Made by a program: the position numbers and the translations under genes. A DNA stretch of 64,000 nucleotides from contig NZ_FTMB01000001.1 in NCBI RefSeq assembly GCF_900155885.1, positions 930,001 to 994,000 of the forward strand, read 5' to 3'. Shown piece after piece: positions 9,161-18,284 of the stretch. This DNA comes from Rhizobium sp. RU20A (lineage in GTDB: Bacteria > Pseudomonadota > Alphaproteobacteria > Rhizobiales > Rhizobiaceae). The first letter of the stretch is position 1. Every line of letters starts with the position of its first letter. The notes under the pieces were generated by a model, which was not told where the DNA came from, searched no databases, and saw nothing but the letters and a program-made list of their open reading frames with translations.

Positions 9161-10279
9161 TTAAGCTGACAGCGCCGCGTTGCTGCCGTCCCCGTCGGCT
9201 TGCGTCTCTTCCATCCGCACCAGCACCGCCTCGAATGCCCTTGCGATCACCTCCGGCCCGGCATCCGTGCGCGCCGCTTCGGAAGAGAGGATCTGCCGGT
9301 AGCGCTTCGCCCCGGCGAGCCCCTGGAAGAGGCCGACCATATGCCGCGTGACGTGGATGAGCCGCCCGCCTCTTTCGATATGCCGCACCGCATGGTCCTG
9401 CATGGCCTGCGAGACGCCGCGCCAGAAATCGGCATCGCGCGGGGGAAGGTCGAGCGCCGGCGCCCCGGTCAGCGGATGCGGCACCTGCGCATCCACCTGC
9501 GCCAGCAGGCCGCTGTCCTGATAGGCCGCGCGCCCCAGCATCATGCCGTCGAGCCCGGCGCTGGCCGCCGCGCCCTCGGCCAGCGTCTTCAGCCCGCCAT
9601 TGAGGCCGATGAAGAGATCGGGATGCGCGGCCTTGAGACGATGCACGATCGCATAGTCGAGCGGCGGAATATCGCGGTTCTCCTTCGGCGACAGGCCCTG
9701 CAGCCAGGCCTTGCGGGCATGCACCCACACCGCGTCGGCGCCTGCCGCCTTGACCTGCGCCACGAGGTCGAACAGCGCCTCCTCCGGCTCCTGGTCATCG
9801 ACGCCGATCCGGCATTTCACGGTAACGGGGATCGACACCGCCGCCTTCATCGCCGCCACGCAGTCCGCCACCACCGCCGGCTCGCGCATCAGGCAGGCGC
9901 CGAACGTGCCGGACTGCACGCGGTCGGAGGGGCAGCCGACATTCATGTTGATCTCGTCGTAGCCGAAACCGGCGCCGATCCGCGCCGCCTCCGCGAGCTT
10001 TTGCGGATCATTGCCGCCCAACTGCAGCGCCAGCGGGTTTTCGCAAGGGTCGAAGCCCAGCAGCCGCTGCCGGTCGCCGCGCAGCACCGCATCGGCGACA
10101 ATCATCTCGGTATAGAGCAGCGCATGGCGCGACATCTGCCGGGCAAAAACCCGGAAATGCGTATCCGTCCAATCGATCATCGGCGCAACGGCGAAGACGG
10201 GCGCACGGAAATAGCGGCCGGCCAAAGCGCCATTGGCCGGTCTCGTCCCCATCGTCTGCTGCGCCTCGTGATCCGTCAT
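9161..10279 (-). CDS. dusA: tRNA-dihydrouridine synthase A
   Basis: DusA is a flavoenzyme that reduces uridines in the D-loop of tRNA. The 372-residue protein has the FMN barrel start (FAVAPMIDWTDTHFR), the motif NMNVGCPSDRVQSG, the catalytic Cys in TFGACLM, a phosphate-binding GLNGG, and FQGLAGAKRYRQIL near the C-terminus, all diagnostic of DusA as against DusB or DusC. The ATG at 10279 has an AAAGGA site upstream. It is a single gene convergent with cspA. Confidence 0.95.
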   Translation of the reverse strand: MTDHEAQQTMGTRPANGALAGRYFRAPVFAVAPMIDWTDTHFRVFARQMSRHALLYTEMIVADAVLRGDRQRLLGFDPCENPLALQLGGNDPQKLAEAARIGAGFGYDEINMNVGCPSDRVQSGTFGACLMREPAVVADCVAAMKAAVSIPVTVKCRIGVDDQEPEEALFDLVAQVKAAGADAVWVHARKAWLQGLSPKENRDIPPLDYAIVHRLKAAHPDLFIGLNGGLKTLAEGAAASAGLDGMMLGRAAYQDSGLLAQVDAQVPHPLTGAPALDLPPRDADFWRGVSQAMQDHAVRHIERGGRLIHVTRHMVGLFQGLAGAKRYRQILSSEAARTDAGPEVIARAFEAVLVRMEETQADGDGSNAALSA

Positions 10280-10464
10280 GTCGGTATCCTTTCGTCGCGT
10301 GGCTCCTACCACGCTGCGGTGCAACGAAGCAATTCCGGGCCTTTGCTGCGCTGCATGTTGACCTTGCGCGGCGAATATGCGGAGGTGCCTCATAAAAAAC
10401 AATTTCGTGATGCGATGTGATCGCACCGAAATAAATGAATCAAGAAACGGAACGGGAGAGGATC

Positions 10465-10668
10465 ATGCAGGAGGAGAATCTGTACAGGATCGTCGAGGTC
10501 AGTCTGCGCCAGGGGTCCGCCCGGCGCGATATCGGCATCATGACGGTGCGCCAGGCGCTGGAACTGCCGCAGGGCGCGACGATCGAAGTGTCCGACCCGA
10601 CACTCAACTCGCGCAGCGATGGCCGTTACCTGACGCGCGAGCAGTTGAAACAATATGCCTGCGGCTGA
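10465..10668 (+). CDS. Small hypothetical protein
   Basis: This 67-residue protein is of unknown function (starts MQEENLYRIVEVSL, ends KQYACG). A strong ribosome site GGGAGAGG (10454-10461) precedes the ATG at 10465; an ATG at 10435 in the same frame lacks one. The composition is that of a small soluble alpha/beta protein, with one Cys near the end. It stands alone between dusA (divergent) and the FAH-family gene. The ribosome site and typical codon use support it as real. Confidence 0.55.
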   Translation: MQEENLYRIVEVSLRQGSARRDIGIMTVRQALELPQGATIEVSDPTLNSRSDGRYLTREQLKQYACG

Positions 10669-10740
10669 TGCCGCAGGATTTCCCCGTCGTGAAAAGCAGT
10701 GATAGGCTTTGCCATCAACGCAATGCCTGAGTGAGAGTCC

Positions 10741-11427
10741 ATGCAACCGCTTTTCACGCCGCCCGCACCCATTCTTCTTCCGATCGCCGACGAGAACACC
10801 GGCTTTCCCGTGCGGCGGGTCTACTGCGTCGGCCGCAATTATGCCGACCACGCCCGCGAAATGGGCCATGAGCCGAACCGCGATCCGCCCTTCTTCTTCC
10901 AGAAGAACCCCGACAACCTGCTGACCGGCGGCCGCCCCTTCCCCTATCCGGCCCATTCGGCCGAGGTGCATCACGAGGTCGAGTTCGTCGCCGTCCTGTC
11001 GAAGGGCGGGAGCGACATCGCGCCGGACGAGGCGCTATCCCATGTCTACGGCTATGCGGTCGGCATCGATTTCACCCGCCGCGACCTGCAGGCCGCTGCC
11101 AAGGCCGCCGGCAAGCCGTGGACGGCGGCCAAAGCCTTTGAGCATTCCGCGCCGATCTCGGCCATCATGCCCGCCGCCCGCATCGGCCATCCCGAAAAGG
11201 CCCGCATCTGGCTCGACGTCAACGGCACGCGCCGGCAAGCCGCCGACATTGCCGACATGACCTGGGGCATGGCCGATATCATCGCCCACGCCTCACGGCT
11301 CTTCACGCTCGCGCCGGGCGACGTGATCTTCACGGGCACGCCGGCCGGCGTCGGCCCGGTCACGCGGGGTGACACGATCACCTGCGGCATTGACGGTATC
11401 GGCATCCTGTTCGTCACCGTCGCCTGA
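10741..11427 (+). CDS. Fumarylacetoacetate hydrolase family protein
   Basis: A 228-residue FAH-domain protein of the small, single-domain type that includes acylpyruvases and oxaloacetate decarboxylases. Visible motifs are YCVGRNYADHAREMG, FQKNPDNLL, the metal-ligand pattern HHEVEF, and near the end GDVIFTGTPAGVGPV. These proteins cleave or decarboxylate 2-oxo acids using Mg or Mn. The true substrate cannot be read from the sequence. The next gene starts 17 nt downstream, so the two probably form an operon. Confidence 0.88.
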   Translation: MQPLFTPPAPILLPIADENTGFPVRRVYCVGRNYADHAREMGHEPNRDPPFFFQKNPDNLLTGGRPFPYPAHSAEVHHEVEFVAVLSKGGSDIAPDEALSHVYGYAVGIDFTRRDLQAAAKAAGKPWTAAKAFEHSAPISAIMPAARIGHPEKARIWLDVNGTRRQAADIADMTWGMADIIAHASRLFTLAPGDVIFTGTPAGVGPVTRGDTITCGIDGIGILFVTVA

Positions 11428-11444
11428 TCCGGAAAGGACGCGCC

Positions 11445-11978
11445 ATGCCGCTTTACGCCCTCGACGGCCAACGCCCGGCAACGCCAGCCGTCGACCGCTA
11501 CTGGATCGCGCCGGATGCCCACGTCATCGGGCGCGTGGAGCTCGGCGAGGATGTCGGCATCTGGTTCGGCGCGGTGCTGCGCGGCGACAACGAGCCGATC
11601 CGCATCGGCGCCGGCACGAATATCCAGGAAGGCGCGGTGCTGCACGTCGATCCCGGCTTTCCCGTCACGATCGGTGAAGGCTGCACCATCGGCCACCGCG
11701 CCATCGTGCATGGCTGCACCATCGGCGACAACAGCCTGATCGGCATGGGCGCAACGATCCTGAACGGCGCCCGCATCGGCCGGAACTGCCTCGTCGGCGC
11801 CAATGCGCTGGTCACCGAAGGCAAGGTCTTCGAGGATGGCAGCCTCATCGTCGGCGCACCGGCCAGGGCCGTCCGCCAGCTGGACGAAGCGGCCATCAGC
11901 GGCCTCAAGCTCTCCGCGGCCCATTATGTGAAGAACTGGCAGCGCTTCGCCCGCGGCCTGACGCGCATCGAGGCATAG
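11445..11978 (+). CDS. Gamma-carbonic anhydrase-like hexapeptide-repeat protein
   Basis: A 177-residue left-handed beta-helix protein with repeated hexapeptides (IGAGTNIQEGAVLHVD, IGHRAIVHGCTIGDNSLIGMGA). His residues in LHVD and GHRAIVHG match the trimeric zinc site of gamma-carbonic anhydrases (YrdA/PaaY/CaiE group). It may hydrate CO2 or act on acyl-CoA-related substrates; activity varies within the family. The ATG at 11445 has an AAGGA site and follows the FAH gene by 17 nt. Confidence 0.85.
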   Translation: MPLYALDGQRPATPAVDRYWIAPDAHVIGRVELGEDVGIWFGAVLRGDNEPIRIGAGTNIQEGAVLHVDPGFPVTIGEGCTIGHRAIVHGCTIGDNSLIGMGATILNGARIGRNCLVGANALVTEGKVFEDGSLIVGAPARAVRQLDEAAISGLKLSAAHYVKNWQRFARGLTRIEA

Positions 11979-12003
11979 TACGCGCGCCGCGCGCCCCACG
12001 CCG

Positions 12004-12405
12004 TCAGGCGGCGGCGCAGGTCGCGCAGATGCCCTTGACCTCGATCAGCGTCTTAGTCGGCTGAAACCCCCTGCCCTTGGCCCAGTCGGCCAGACGGTGC
12101 TCGATCGCATGGTCATGAAACTCGATGACCTGGCTGCAGCGCTCGCAGATGGCAAAGGCGGTCAGCCCGTGGGCGGCGCAATTGTCGTGCGGATGGGCGC
12201 AGGCCACGAAGGCGTTGATGCTCTCGAGACGATGCACCAGCCCCTTCTCGATCAGCTTCTCGAGGGCACGATAGACCTGCAGCGGCGCCCGGAAACCGGC
12301 ATCGCGCAGCTTGTCGAGGATCGTATAGGCGCTCATCGGCTGGTCCGCATCGCGCAGCGCATCAAAGACCAGCCCCTGGTTTCGCGTCAGATCAAGCTCA
12401 CTCAT
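12004..12405 (-). CDS. zur: Zinc uptake regulator, Fur family
   Basis: Zur represses zinc import when zinc is sufficient. The 133-residue protein has a winged helix (MSAYTILDKLRDAGFRAPLQVYRALEKLIEKGLV), then metal-binding residues: CAHPHDNC, CERC, a His pair in FHDHAIEH and a final CATC. The two CxxC pairs form the structural zinc site of Zur. The ATG at 12405 has GGAGG six nt upstream and lies one base past the znuB stop, so zur is the last gene of znuCB-zur. Assignment to Zur and not Fur rests mainly on this context. Confidence 0.93.
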   Translation of the reverse strand: MSELDLTRNQGLVFDALRDADQPMSAYTILDKLRDAGFRAPLQVYRALEKLIEKGLVHRLESINAFVACAHPHDNCAAHGLTAFAICERCSQVIEFHDHAIEHRLADWAKGRGFQPTKTLIEVKGICATCAAA

Positions 12406-12406
12406 C

Positions 12407-13261
12407 TCAGCCTCCATTTGCCCGCGAATGCCCGCCCGGTCCGGCAAGCCGGTGATCGTGGTCGTCGCCCGAACGCCGGCGACCAATCGGCACAAGGCTG
12501 ACCACGAAGATCAGCAGCGCCGCAACCACGATCGAAGGGCCGGACGGCGTGTCGTAATGCAGCGATCCGTAAAGGCCAAGCGTTACCGCACAAGCACCGA
12601 TCACCGACGCCATCACGGCCATGATCTCCGGCGTGCGGGCAAAGCGCCGCGCCGTCGCGGCGGGAATGATCAGCAGCGAGGTGATCAGCAGGATGCCGAC
12701 GATCTTCATAGCAATCGCGATCACGGCGGCCAGCAGCAGCATGAAGAAGATTTTCGCCCGCTGCGGCTCCAGCCCCTCCGCCTCCGCCAGTTCCGGATTG
12801 ACGGTTGAGGCCAGCAGCGGCCGCCAGAGATAGATCAGCGACAGGATGACGAGAACGCCTCCGCCCCAGACGATATCGATATCGCTTTCCGTCACGGCAA
12901 GAATGTCGCCAAACAGGAAATTGATGAGGTCGACGCGCACCCAGGTCATGAAGGCGAGCAGCACCAGCCCGAGCGACAGCGCCGAGTGGGAGAGAATGCC
13001 GAGCAGCGCATCCGTCGACAGCGCGCCGCGCTTTTCAAGCAGGATGAGCAGCAGCGAGACACCCGCCGCCACCGCGAACACGCTGAGGATGATGTTCATA
13101 TCGAAGAACAGCGCAAGCCCGACGCCGAGCAGCGCCGAATGGGCCATCGTGTCGCCGAAATAGGCCATGCGGCGCCAGATGATGAAACAGCCGAGCGGTC
13201 CGACCGTAATGGCAAGGCCGATGCCGGCCACCAGCGCGCGGGTGAAGAAGTCGTCAAACAC
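12407..13261 (-). CDS. znuB: Zinc ABC transporter permease
   Basis: A 284-residue ABC-3 family membrane protein that forms the channel of the ZnuABC zinc importer. It has eight or so hydrophobic stretches, opening with LVAGIGLAITVGPLGCFIIWRRMAYFGD, and the family segment AHSALLGVGLAL. The GTG at 13261 overlaps the end of znuC by 8 nt, which is the basis for the start. A short His/Asp-containing tail (GDDHDH) follows the last membrane segment. Confidence 0.93.
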   Translation of the reverse strand: MFDDFFTRALVAGIGLAITVGPLGCFIIWRRMAYFGDTMAHSALLGVGLALFFDMNIILSVFAVAAGVSLLLILLEKRGALSTDALLGILSHSALSLGLVLLAFMTWVRVDLINFLFGDILAVTESDIDIVWGGGVLVILSLIYLWRPLLASTVNPELAEAEGLEPQRAKIFFMLLLAAVIAIAMKIVGILLITSLLIIPAATARRFARTPEIMAVMASVIGACAVTLGLYGSLHYDTPSGPSIVVAALLIFVVSLVPIGRRRSGDDHDHRLAGPGGHSRANGG

Positions 13262-14207
13262 GCGGGCGCCCCTCCGGCGTATAGCCGTTGAGACGCAGGA
13301 TGGGCTGATCCGGGTGCGGATGCCCGCAGGAGCAGGTGCCGTCGCCCACATCATGATGGGCGTCGTCGTGGTGCCCGTCGCCGGGATGGCAATCCGCCGT
13401 CACCGTGCCATCGGCATGCAGCACGCGGCCATCGGGCAGATGGGTGTGATCATGGTGGTGGCTGTAGACGGCCAACGTCTGCGCGGCCCTTGCGCCAAAG
13501 AGCTTGAGATATTCCGGGCTGCGGCTCACCACTTCCGGCGTGCCGCGGCAGCAGACATGGCCGTTGAGACAGATCACCGTGTCGGTCTCGGCCATGACGA
13601 TATGGAGGTCGTGGGAAATCAGCAGGATGCCGCAGCCGGTCCGGTTGCGGATCGTCTTGATCAGGTCGTAAAGCGCGATCTCGCCGTTGAAATCGACGCC
13701 CTGGACGGGCTCATCGAGGACAAGAAGATCCGGGCGCCGGGCAATGGCGCGGGCCAGCAGCGCGCGCTGGAACTCGCCGCCGGACAGGCGCTGTACCTCG
13801 GCTTTGAGAAGATGCTGAACGCCGGTGGCCTCCACCGCGTCCAGAAGCTCGCGCCGCGACAGCGGGCCGGTCAGCGTCATCAGCCGCTCCACGGTCAGCG
13901 GCAGCGTCCAGTCGATGGCAAGCTTCTGCGGGACGTAGCCGACCTTCAGCCCGGCCTTGCGCGCGACCTTGCCCTCGTCGGCCCTGTAGACGCCGATTGC
14001 CATCTTCGCAGTGGTGGATTTGCCCGACCCATTCGGGCCGATCAGCGTGACGATCTCGCCCCGGCGGATCGAAAAATCGACCCCGCGGACCAGAAAGCGG
14101 CCCTGCCGGCGAATGCCGGCCTGGCTCAGCGATACCAGCACGTCGCGCGCCTCGAAGGCGCCGCGCGTCGATGCCGCGCCCTGCGGCACCATCTCTTTGT
14201 CGGACAT
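13254..14207 (-). CDS. znuC: Zinc ABC transporter ATPase with His/Cys-rich C-terminal tail
   Basis: ATP-binding subunit of ZnuABC: Walker A GPNGSGKST, signature LSGGEFQRALLARA, Walker B LLVLDEP and switch His in LISHD. At 317 residues it is some 60 longer than usual. The extra part is a C-terminal tail rich in His, Asp and Cys (HHHDHTH, GDGHHDDAHHD, GTCSCGHPHPD), which probably binds zinc and could act as a cytoplasmic store or sensor (inference). The ATG at 14207 is used; an ATG at 14222 is possible. It is transcribed away from znuA, with a probable Zur operator between. Confidence 0.94.
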   Translation of the reverse strand: MSDKEMVPQGAASTRGAFEARDVLVSLSQAGIRRQGRFLVRGVDFSIRRGEIVTLIGPNGSGKSTTAKMAIGVYRADEGKVARKAGLKVGYVPQKLAIDWTLPLTVERLMTLTGPLSRRELLDAVEATGVQHLLKAEVQRLSGGEFQRALLARAIARRPDLLVLDEPVQGVDFNGEIALYDLIKTIRNRTGCGILLISHDLHIVMAETDTVICLNGHVCCRGTPEVVSRSPEYLKLFGARAAQTLAVYSHHHDHTHLPDGRVLHADGTVTADCHPGDGHHDDAHHDVGDGTCSCGHPHPDQPILRLNGYTPEGRPRV

Positions 14208-14278
14208 TGGTCGATCAAGCATTGCAAGAGGATCCCTGTTGCGTCCTGCTATCGCACACGTTATAGCGTGACGCAATT

Positions 14279-14297
14279 CATGTAATAACATTACATG
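14279..14297. promoter_or_regulatory. Probable Zur operator between znuC and znuA
   Basis: CATGTAAT (14279-14286), AAC, ATTACATG (14290-14297) form a perfect 8-bp inverted repeat. It lies in the 150-bp gap between the divergent zinc genes. The core TGTAATNNNATTACA resembles Zur boxes known from alphaproteobacteria. Its position would let Zur repress both directions. Confidence 0.75.
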
Positions 14298-14357
14298 TCG
14301 ACTTCAACACGAACCGGACGCCCTCTTGGCGCCGGATACGGCAAAGACGGAGACCCC

Positions 14358-15437
14358 ATGTCGCGCCTCACTCCCCGCCTCACCACCGCCCTCCTCGCCT
14401 CCACCATCCTCTTCGCCGCTTCGGCCGCCGCTGCTGCCGAACCGTCTGTGGTGGTGACGATCAAGCCGATTCACTCACTGGTCTCGGCGATCACCGAAGG
14501 CGTCGTGACGCCGACTCTGATCGTCGATGGCGCCGCATCCCCCCACACCTATTCCCTCAAGCCCTCCCAGGCCGCAGCCCTTGAGTCCGCCAACGTGATC
14601 TTCTGGGTCGGCCCCAACCTCGAAGCCTTCATGGAAAAGCCGCTGGAGGCGCTCGGCGGCAAGGCCAAGGTGGTCGAACTGCAGGATGCACCCGGCCTCA
14701 TCACCCTTCCCTACCGCGAAGGCGGCCCCTTCGAAGCCCATATGCATGACGAGAACGAGGGCCACGCCGAAGGCGAAGCCGGACACGACCATGCGAAGGA
14801 AGAGGCGCATGCCCATGCCGGCGAAGCCGCCCATGCCCATGAGGGCGAGGACGAGCATGCAGAAGTAAAGGGCCACGACCACGCGCATGAGCATGGCCAC
14901 GACCATGATCACCACGGCATCGACGCGCATCTGTGGCTCGACCCGCAGAATGCATCGGCCATGGCCGACGAGATCGCCAAGACCATGAAGGCCGCCGATC
15001 CGGAACACGCCGCCGCCTATGACGCCAATCTCGCCAAGCTGAAGACGCGCCTGAAGGACCTCGAAACCTCGATCGCCGCGACCATCGCACCGGTCAAGGA
15101 CAAGCCCTTCATCGTCTTCCACGATGCCTACCAGTATTTCGAAGGCCGCTTCGGCGCCAAGGTCGCCGGCTCCATCACCGTCAGCCCGGAGGTCATGCCG
15201 GGCGCCCAGCGCCTCAAGGAAATCCACGAAAAGATCGGCACGCTCGGCGCCACCTGCATCTTCGCCGAGCCGCAGTTCGAGCCGAAGCTCGTCAACACCG
15301 TCATCGAGGGCACCAAGGCCAAGGCCGGCGTGCTGGACCCGGAAGCCGGCAACCTCACCGCCGGTCCCGACCTCTATTTCCAGATGATGGAAGGCATCGC
15401 CACCTCGCTGAAGACCTGCCTCTCTTCGGAAGGCTGA
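14358..15437 (+). CDS. znuA: Zinc ABC transporter periplasmic binding protein
   Basis: A 359-residue cluster A-I (TroA-like) binding protein. It has a cleavable signal peptide (TTALLASTILFAASAAAAA), KPIHSLVSAIT with the first zinc-ligand His, SPHTYSLKPSQ, and a long His/Asp/Glu-rich loop at about residues 130-195, typical of ZnuA. The remaining ligands are in DAHLWLDP and FHDAYQYF. The ATG at 14358 is preceded by GGAG and directly precedes the signal peptide. It is divergent from znuC. Confidence 0.96.
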   Translation: MSRLTPRLTTALLASTILFAASAAAAAEPSVVVTIKPIHSLVSAITEGVVTPTLIVDGAASPHTYSLKPSQAAALESANVIFWVGPNLEAFMEKPLEALGGKAKVVELQDAPGLITLPYREGGPFEAHMHDENEGHAEGEAGHDHAKEEAHAHAGEAAHAHEGEDEHAEVKGHDHAHEHGHDHDHHGIDAHLWLDPQNASAMADEIAKTMKAADPEHAAAYDANLAKLKTRLKDLETSIAATIAPVKDKPFIVFHDAYQYFEGRFGAKVAGSITVSPEVMPGAQRLKEIHEKIGTLGATCIFAEPQFEPKLVNTVIEGTKAKAGVLDPEAGNLTAGPDLYFQMMEGIATSLKTCLSSEG

Positions 15438-15571
15438 TGCCCCATACCCGCCTCGCGCAAGCCGGTCTGATTACCCTCGGGTCCGATAGCGAGCACAGTG
15501 CCATGGCAATGAAGACGGCGGGCTTGCCCCGCCGTCCGTGTTTTTGGCGCTCCGGCACGGAGGAAACGGGT

Positions 15572-17485
15572 TTGACGACGGCACTGGCAGCAGCACGATC
15601 AGCCTATGCGGCGGGCGATTACATTGCGGCACTCACGGTGCTCAGCGACCTCCTCGACGGCAGCGAGGATGCGGCAGTGCTTCTCCTGCTGGCGGACACG
15701 TTCGAAAAGCTGGGGCTGCTTCAGGAAGCGGCCGACAGCGCGGCACGCGCCGCCGATTGCGCCGATCCCAGCATTGAGGCACTGAACCGCGCCGTGACGC
15801 TGCATGCCGGCTTTGGCGATGATCAACGCGTTCAACTCTACGGCATGAAGCTCTTCGACCGTGCGCCCGACGATGCCGCCAATGCCGCCCATCTCGCCGC
15901 CTCGCTGCTACGCACCGGCGAAACCGACCTCGCCCGCCATTTCCGCACCCCGCTCGCCGGCAGCGATGATCCGCGCCATATTATGCTCGCCGCCCAGCTC
16001 TATGCGGATGAAGACCGCGATCCCGCGGTTCTTTCCGTCTTCCGCAAGGTCGCGGCGCTCCATCCTGACGACCCCTTCGCTCGGTTCAAGCTGCTCTCCG
16101 TCGCCCGCAATTTCTGTGACTATGAGACGATTGCGGCCATCGAAGCAAAGCTCGCCCCGGCGCTGAAGCAGAAGGACGCCTCTGTATTCGAGGGCGACAC
16201 CGCCTATTCAAACCTTCTGTGGTGCGGCGACGAGGCGGTGAACCGGCTCGCCAGCAATGGCGCCGCGCACGTCCGATTTCCAGCACCCGCTGACATCGCC
16301 GCACGTCGCAGCAGTCGGCACGACTGGGGCGAGCGCCTGCGGATCGGCTACCTCTCCAGCGACATCTGCGACCAGCACGCCACGATGCGCCTTTTCCAGG
16401 CCGTGCTGGAAGCACATGATCCCGAGCGCTTCGAGGTGACGCTCTACTGCTACACGCCCGATGGCCTCATCGGCCGCGACACGGGGCGCCGCGCCCGCTG
16501 GGGCCGGATCGTCCCGATCGGCCATCTCGATGATACTGACGCCGCGGCCACGATCCGCAAGGACCGGATCGATATCCTCGTCGACCTCAAGGGACGGACG
16601 GCCGGCGCCCGCTGCGGCATCCTCAATAGCGGCGCGGCGCCGGTGCAGGTCGCCTGGCTCGGCTTTCCCGGCAGCACGGTCGGTGTCGATCTCGACTATG
16701 TCATCGCCGATCCGATTGTCCTGCCAGACGGATCGGCGGCGCATTACCATGAACACGTCTGCCGCCTGCCGGAAACCTACCAGCCCAACGATCCCCGCCA
16801 CCGCGCCCTGCCGGAGGCGGCAAGCCGCGCCGAACTCGGCCTGCCGGAGGATCGCTTCGTCTTCGCGGCCTTCAACGCACAGCGGAAGATCTCGCTGCAG
16901 ACCCTCGATATCTGGGCACACATCCTGCGGCGCGCCCCGCGCGCGGTGCTCTGGGTGATGATCGACGGCGCGCTGGCCCGCAGCAATTTTGCGGGTGCGC
17001 TGCAGGCCCGCGGCGTGCAGTCCTCCCGGATCGTCTTCGCGCCGACGCTCGACTATTCCAGCCACATCGCCCGCCTGCAGGCCGCCGATCTCGGCCTCGA
17101 CACCTTCCCCTATAACGGCCATACGACCACTTCCGACAAGCTCTGGGCTGGACTGCCGGTCATCACCTTGAAGGGGACGAATTTCGCCTCGCGCGTGACC
17201 GAGAGCCTGCTTGGCGCCATTGGCCTGCCGGAGCTCGTCCTGCCGGATCGCGACGCCTTCGTCGCGCGCGCCGTTGCGCTTACTGGCGATGCACCCACCC
17301 TTCAGCGTTACAAGCACACCATCGTGGCCAACCGATTCCAGGCGCCGCTCTTCGATGCAGAGCGATTCTGCCGCCATCTGGAGCGCGCCTTCACAACGAT
17401 GGCGGATCGCGCCAGAGCGACGCTCCCGCCCGCGGCCTTTGACGTTCCGGCGCTGCCGCCACGCAAGGGAGCGTTCGGCCCATGA
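15572..17485 (+). CDS. OGT/SPINDLY-like glycosyltransferase (GT41) with TPR-like N-terminus
   Basis: A 637-residue protein. The N-terminal 250 residues are alanine-rich helical repeats of TPR type. The C-terminal half matches bacterial homologues of O-GlcNAc transferase: LRIGYLSSDICDQHATM, DILVDLKGRT, VQVAWLGFPGSTG-like VQVAWLGFPGSTVG, FNAQRKIS and HTTTSDKLWAGLPVITL. It probably transfers a sugar from a nucleotide donor to a protein or surface glycan. The TTG at 15572 is chosen because GGAGG (15559-15563) lies 8 nt upstream; an ATG at 15503 is possible. Acceptor and donor are unknown. Confidence 0.82.
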   Translation: MTTALAAARSAYAAGDYIAALTVLSDLLDGSEDAAVLLLLADTFEKLGLLQEAADSAARAADCADPSIEALNRAVTLHAGFGDDQRVQLYGMKLFDRAPDDAANAAHLAASLLRTGETDLARHFRTPLAGSDDPRHIMLAAQLYADEDRDPAVLSVFRKVAALHPDDPFARFKLLSVARNFCDYETIAAIEAKLAPALKQKDASVFEGDTAYSNLLWCGDEAVNRLASNGAAHVRFPAPADIAARRSSRHDWGERLRIGYLSSDICDQHATMRLFQAVLEAHDPERFEVTLYCYTPDGLIGRDTGRRARWGRIVPIGHLDDTDAAATIRKDRIDILVDLKGRTAGARCGILNSGAAPVQVAWLGFPGSTVGVDLDYVIADPIVLPDGSAAHYHEHVCRLPETYQPNDPRHRALPEAASRAELGLPEDRFVFAAFNAQRKISLQTLDIWAHILRRAPRAVLWVMIDGALARSNFAGALQARGVQSSRIVFAPTLDYSSHIARLQAADLGLDTFPYNGHTTTSDKLWAGLPVITLKGTNFASRVTESLLGAIGLPELVLPDRDAFVARAVALTGDAPTLQRYKHTIVANRFQAPLFDAERFCRHLERAFTTMADRARATLPPAAFDVPALPPRKGAFGP

Positions 17486-17708
17486 CATCCACATTGACCC
17501 AGACACAGGATCGGGTTTCCCGTGGAGACAGCGGTTTTCCGCCCTGGAAAAGACGTTTGGAGCGACACGGCGCGAAGCCTGCAACTTTGGTCTAACGCTA
17601 TCACTCATCGCTTGAAAAGCCGGGCCAACGCTTGCAACCCGGGCTGAAATCAGCACTCATGAAAGTGTCTGGCAAAACAGATCCAAGAGACCAGATGGGG
17701 AGGCTCCT

Positions 17709-18284
17709 ATGCAATCATTACTCGGCCTGAGCCGGGTCATCGACACGATCACGGCGTGGATCGGCAAGTCGGTCGCCTGGCTCATTCTCGTCGCAGTGCT
17801 CGTCAGCGCCGGCAATGCCATCGTCAGAAAGGTGCTCAACACCTCGTCAAACGCCTGGCTTGAAGCGCAATGGTATCTCTTCGGCGGTGCCTTCATGCTG
17901 GCGGCAGCCTATACGCTGCAGCAGAACGAACATATCCGCATCGACGTGGTCTACGGCAAGTTCTCGCGCCGCACCCAGCACTGGATCGATCTTTTCGGCC
18001 ACTGCGTTTTCCTCATGCCCTTCGTGCTCCTGATGATCTGGTATCTCGTCCCCTACGTGATGGCGTCCTACACGTCGCAGGAGGTCTCCTCCAGCGCCGG
18101 CGGCCTGATCATCTGGCCCGCACGCGGCATCCTTCTCGCCGGCTTCTTGCTGCTCGCCGCCCAGGGCGTGTCGGAAATCATCAAGAAGATCGCCATCATG
18201 CGCGGCGTCATCGATGATCCCACGCCCTACGTCCCCACCCATGCGCCGCTCGACATGGATACGCCCGCCGGGGAGAAACACTGA
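17709..18284 (+). CDS. TRAP transporter small permease subunit (DctQ family)
   Basis: A 191-residue membrane protein with four hydrophobic helices. It includes the DctQ-family segment WLEAQWYLFGGAFMLAAAYT followed by QNEHIRIDVVYG. DctQ subunits pair with the large permease in sodium-driven TRAP importers. A GGGGAGG ribosome site precedes the ATG at 17709, and the stop overlaps the start of the large subunit by one base. The substrate is probably an organic or keto acid, judging from the binding protein at 20252-21358. Confidence 0.92.
   Translation: MQSLLGLSRVIDTITAWIGKSVAWLILVAVLVSAGNAIVRKVLNTSSNAWLEAQWYLFGGAFMLAAAYTLQQNEHIRIDVVYGKFSRRTQHWIDLFGHCVFLMPFVLLMIWYLVPYVMASYTSQEVSSSAGGLIIWPARGILLAGFLLLAAQGVSEIIKKIAIMRGVIDDPTPYVPTHAPLDMDTPAGEKH

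Noticed and set aside
17621-17635. Possible sigma-54 promoter (GG-N10-GC) before the TRAP permease genes
   Set aside because: GG and GC spacing fits and TTGC is present, but other consensus positions of the -24 element mismatch, so it is too weak to list.
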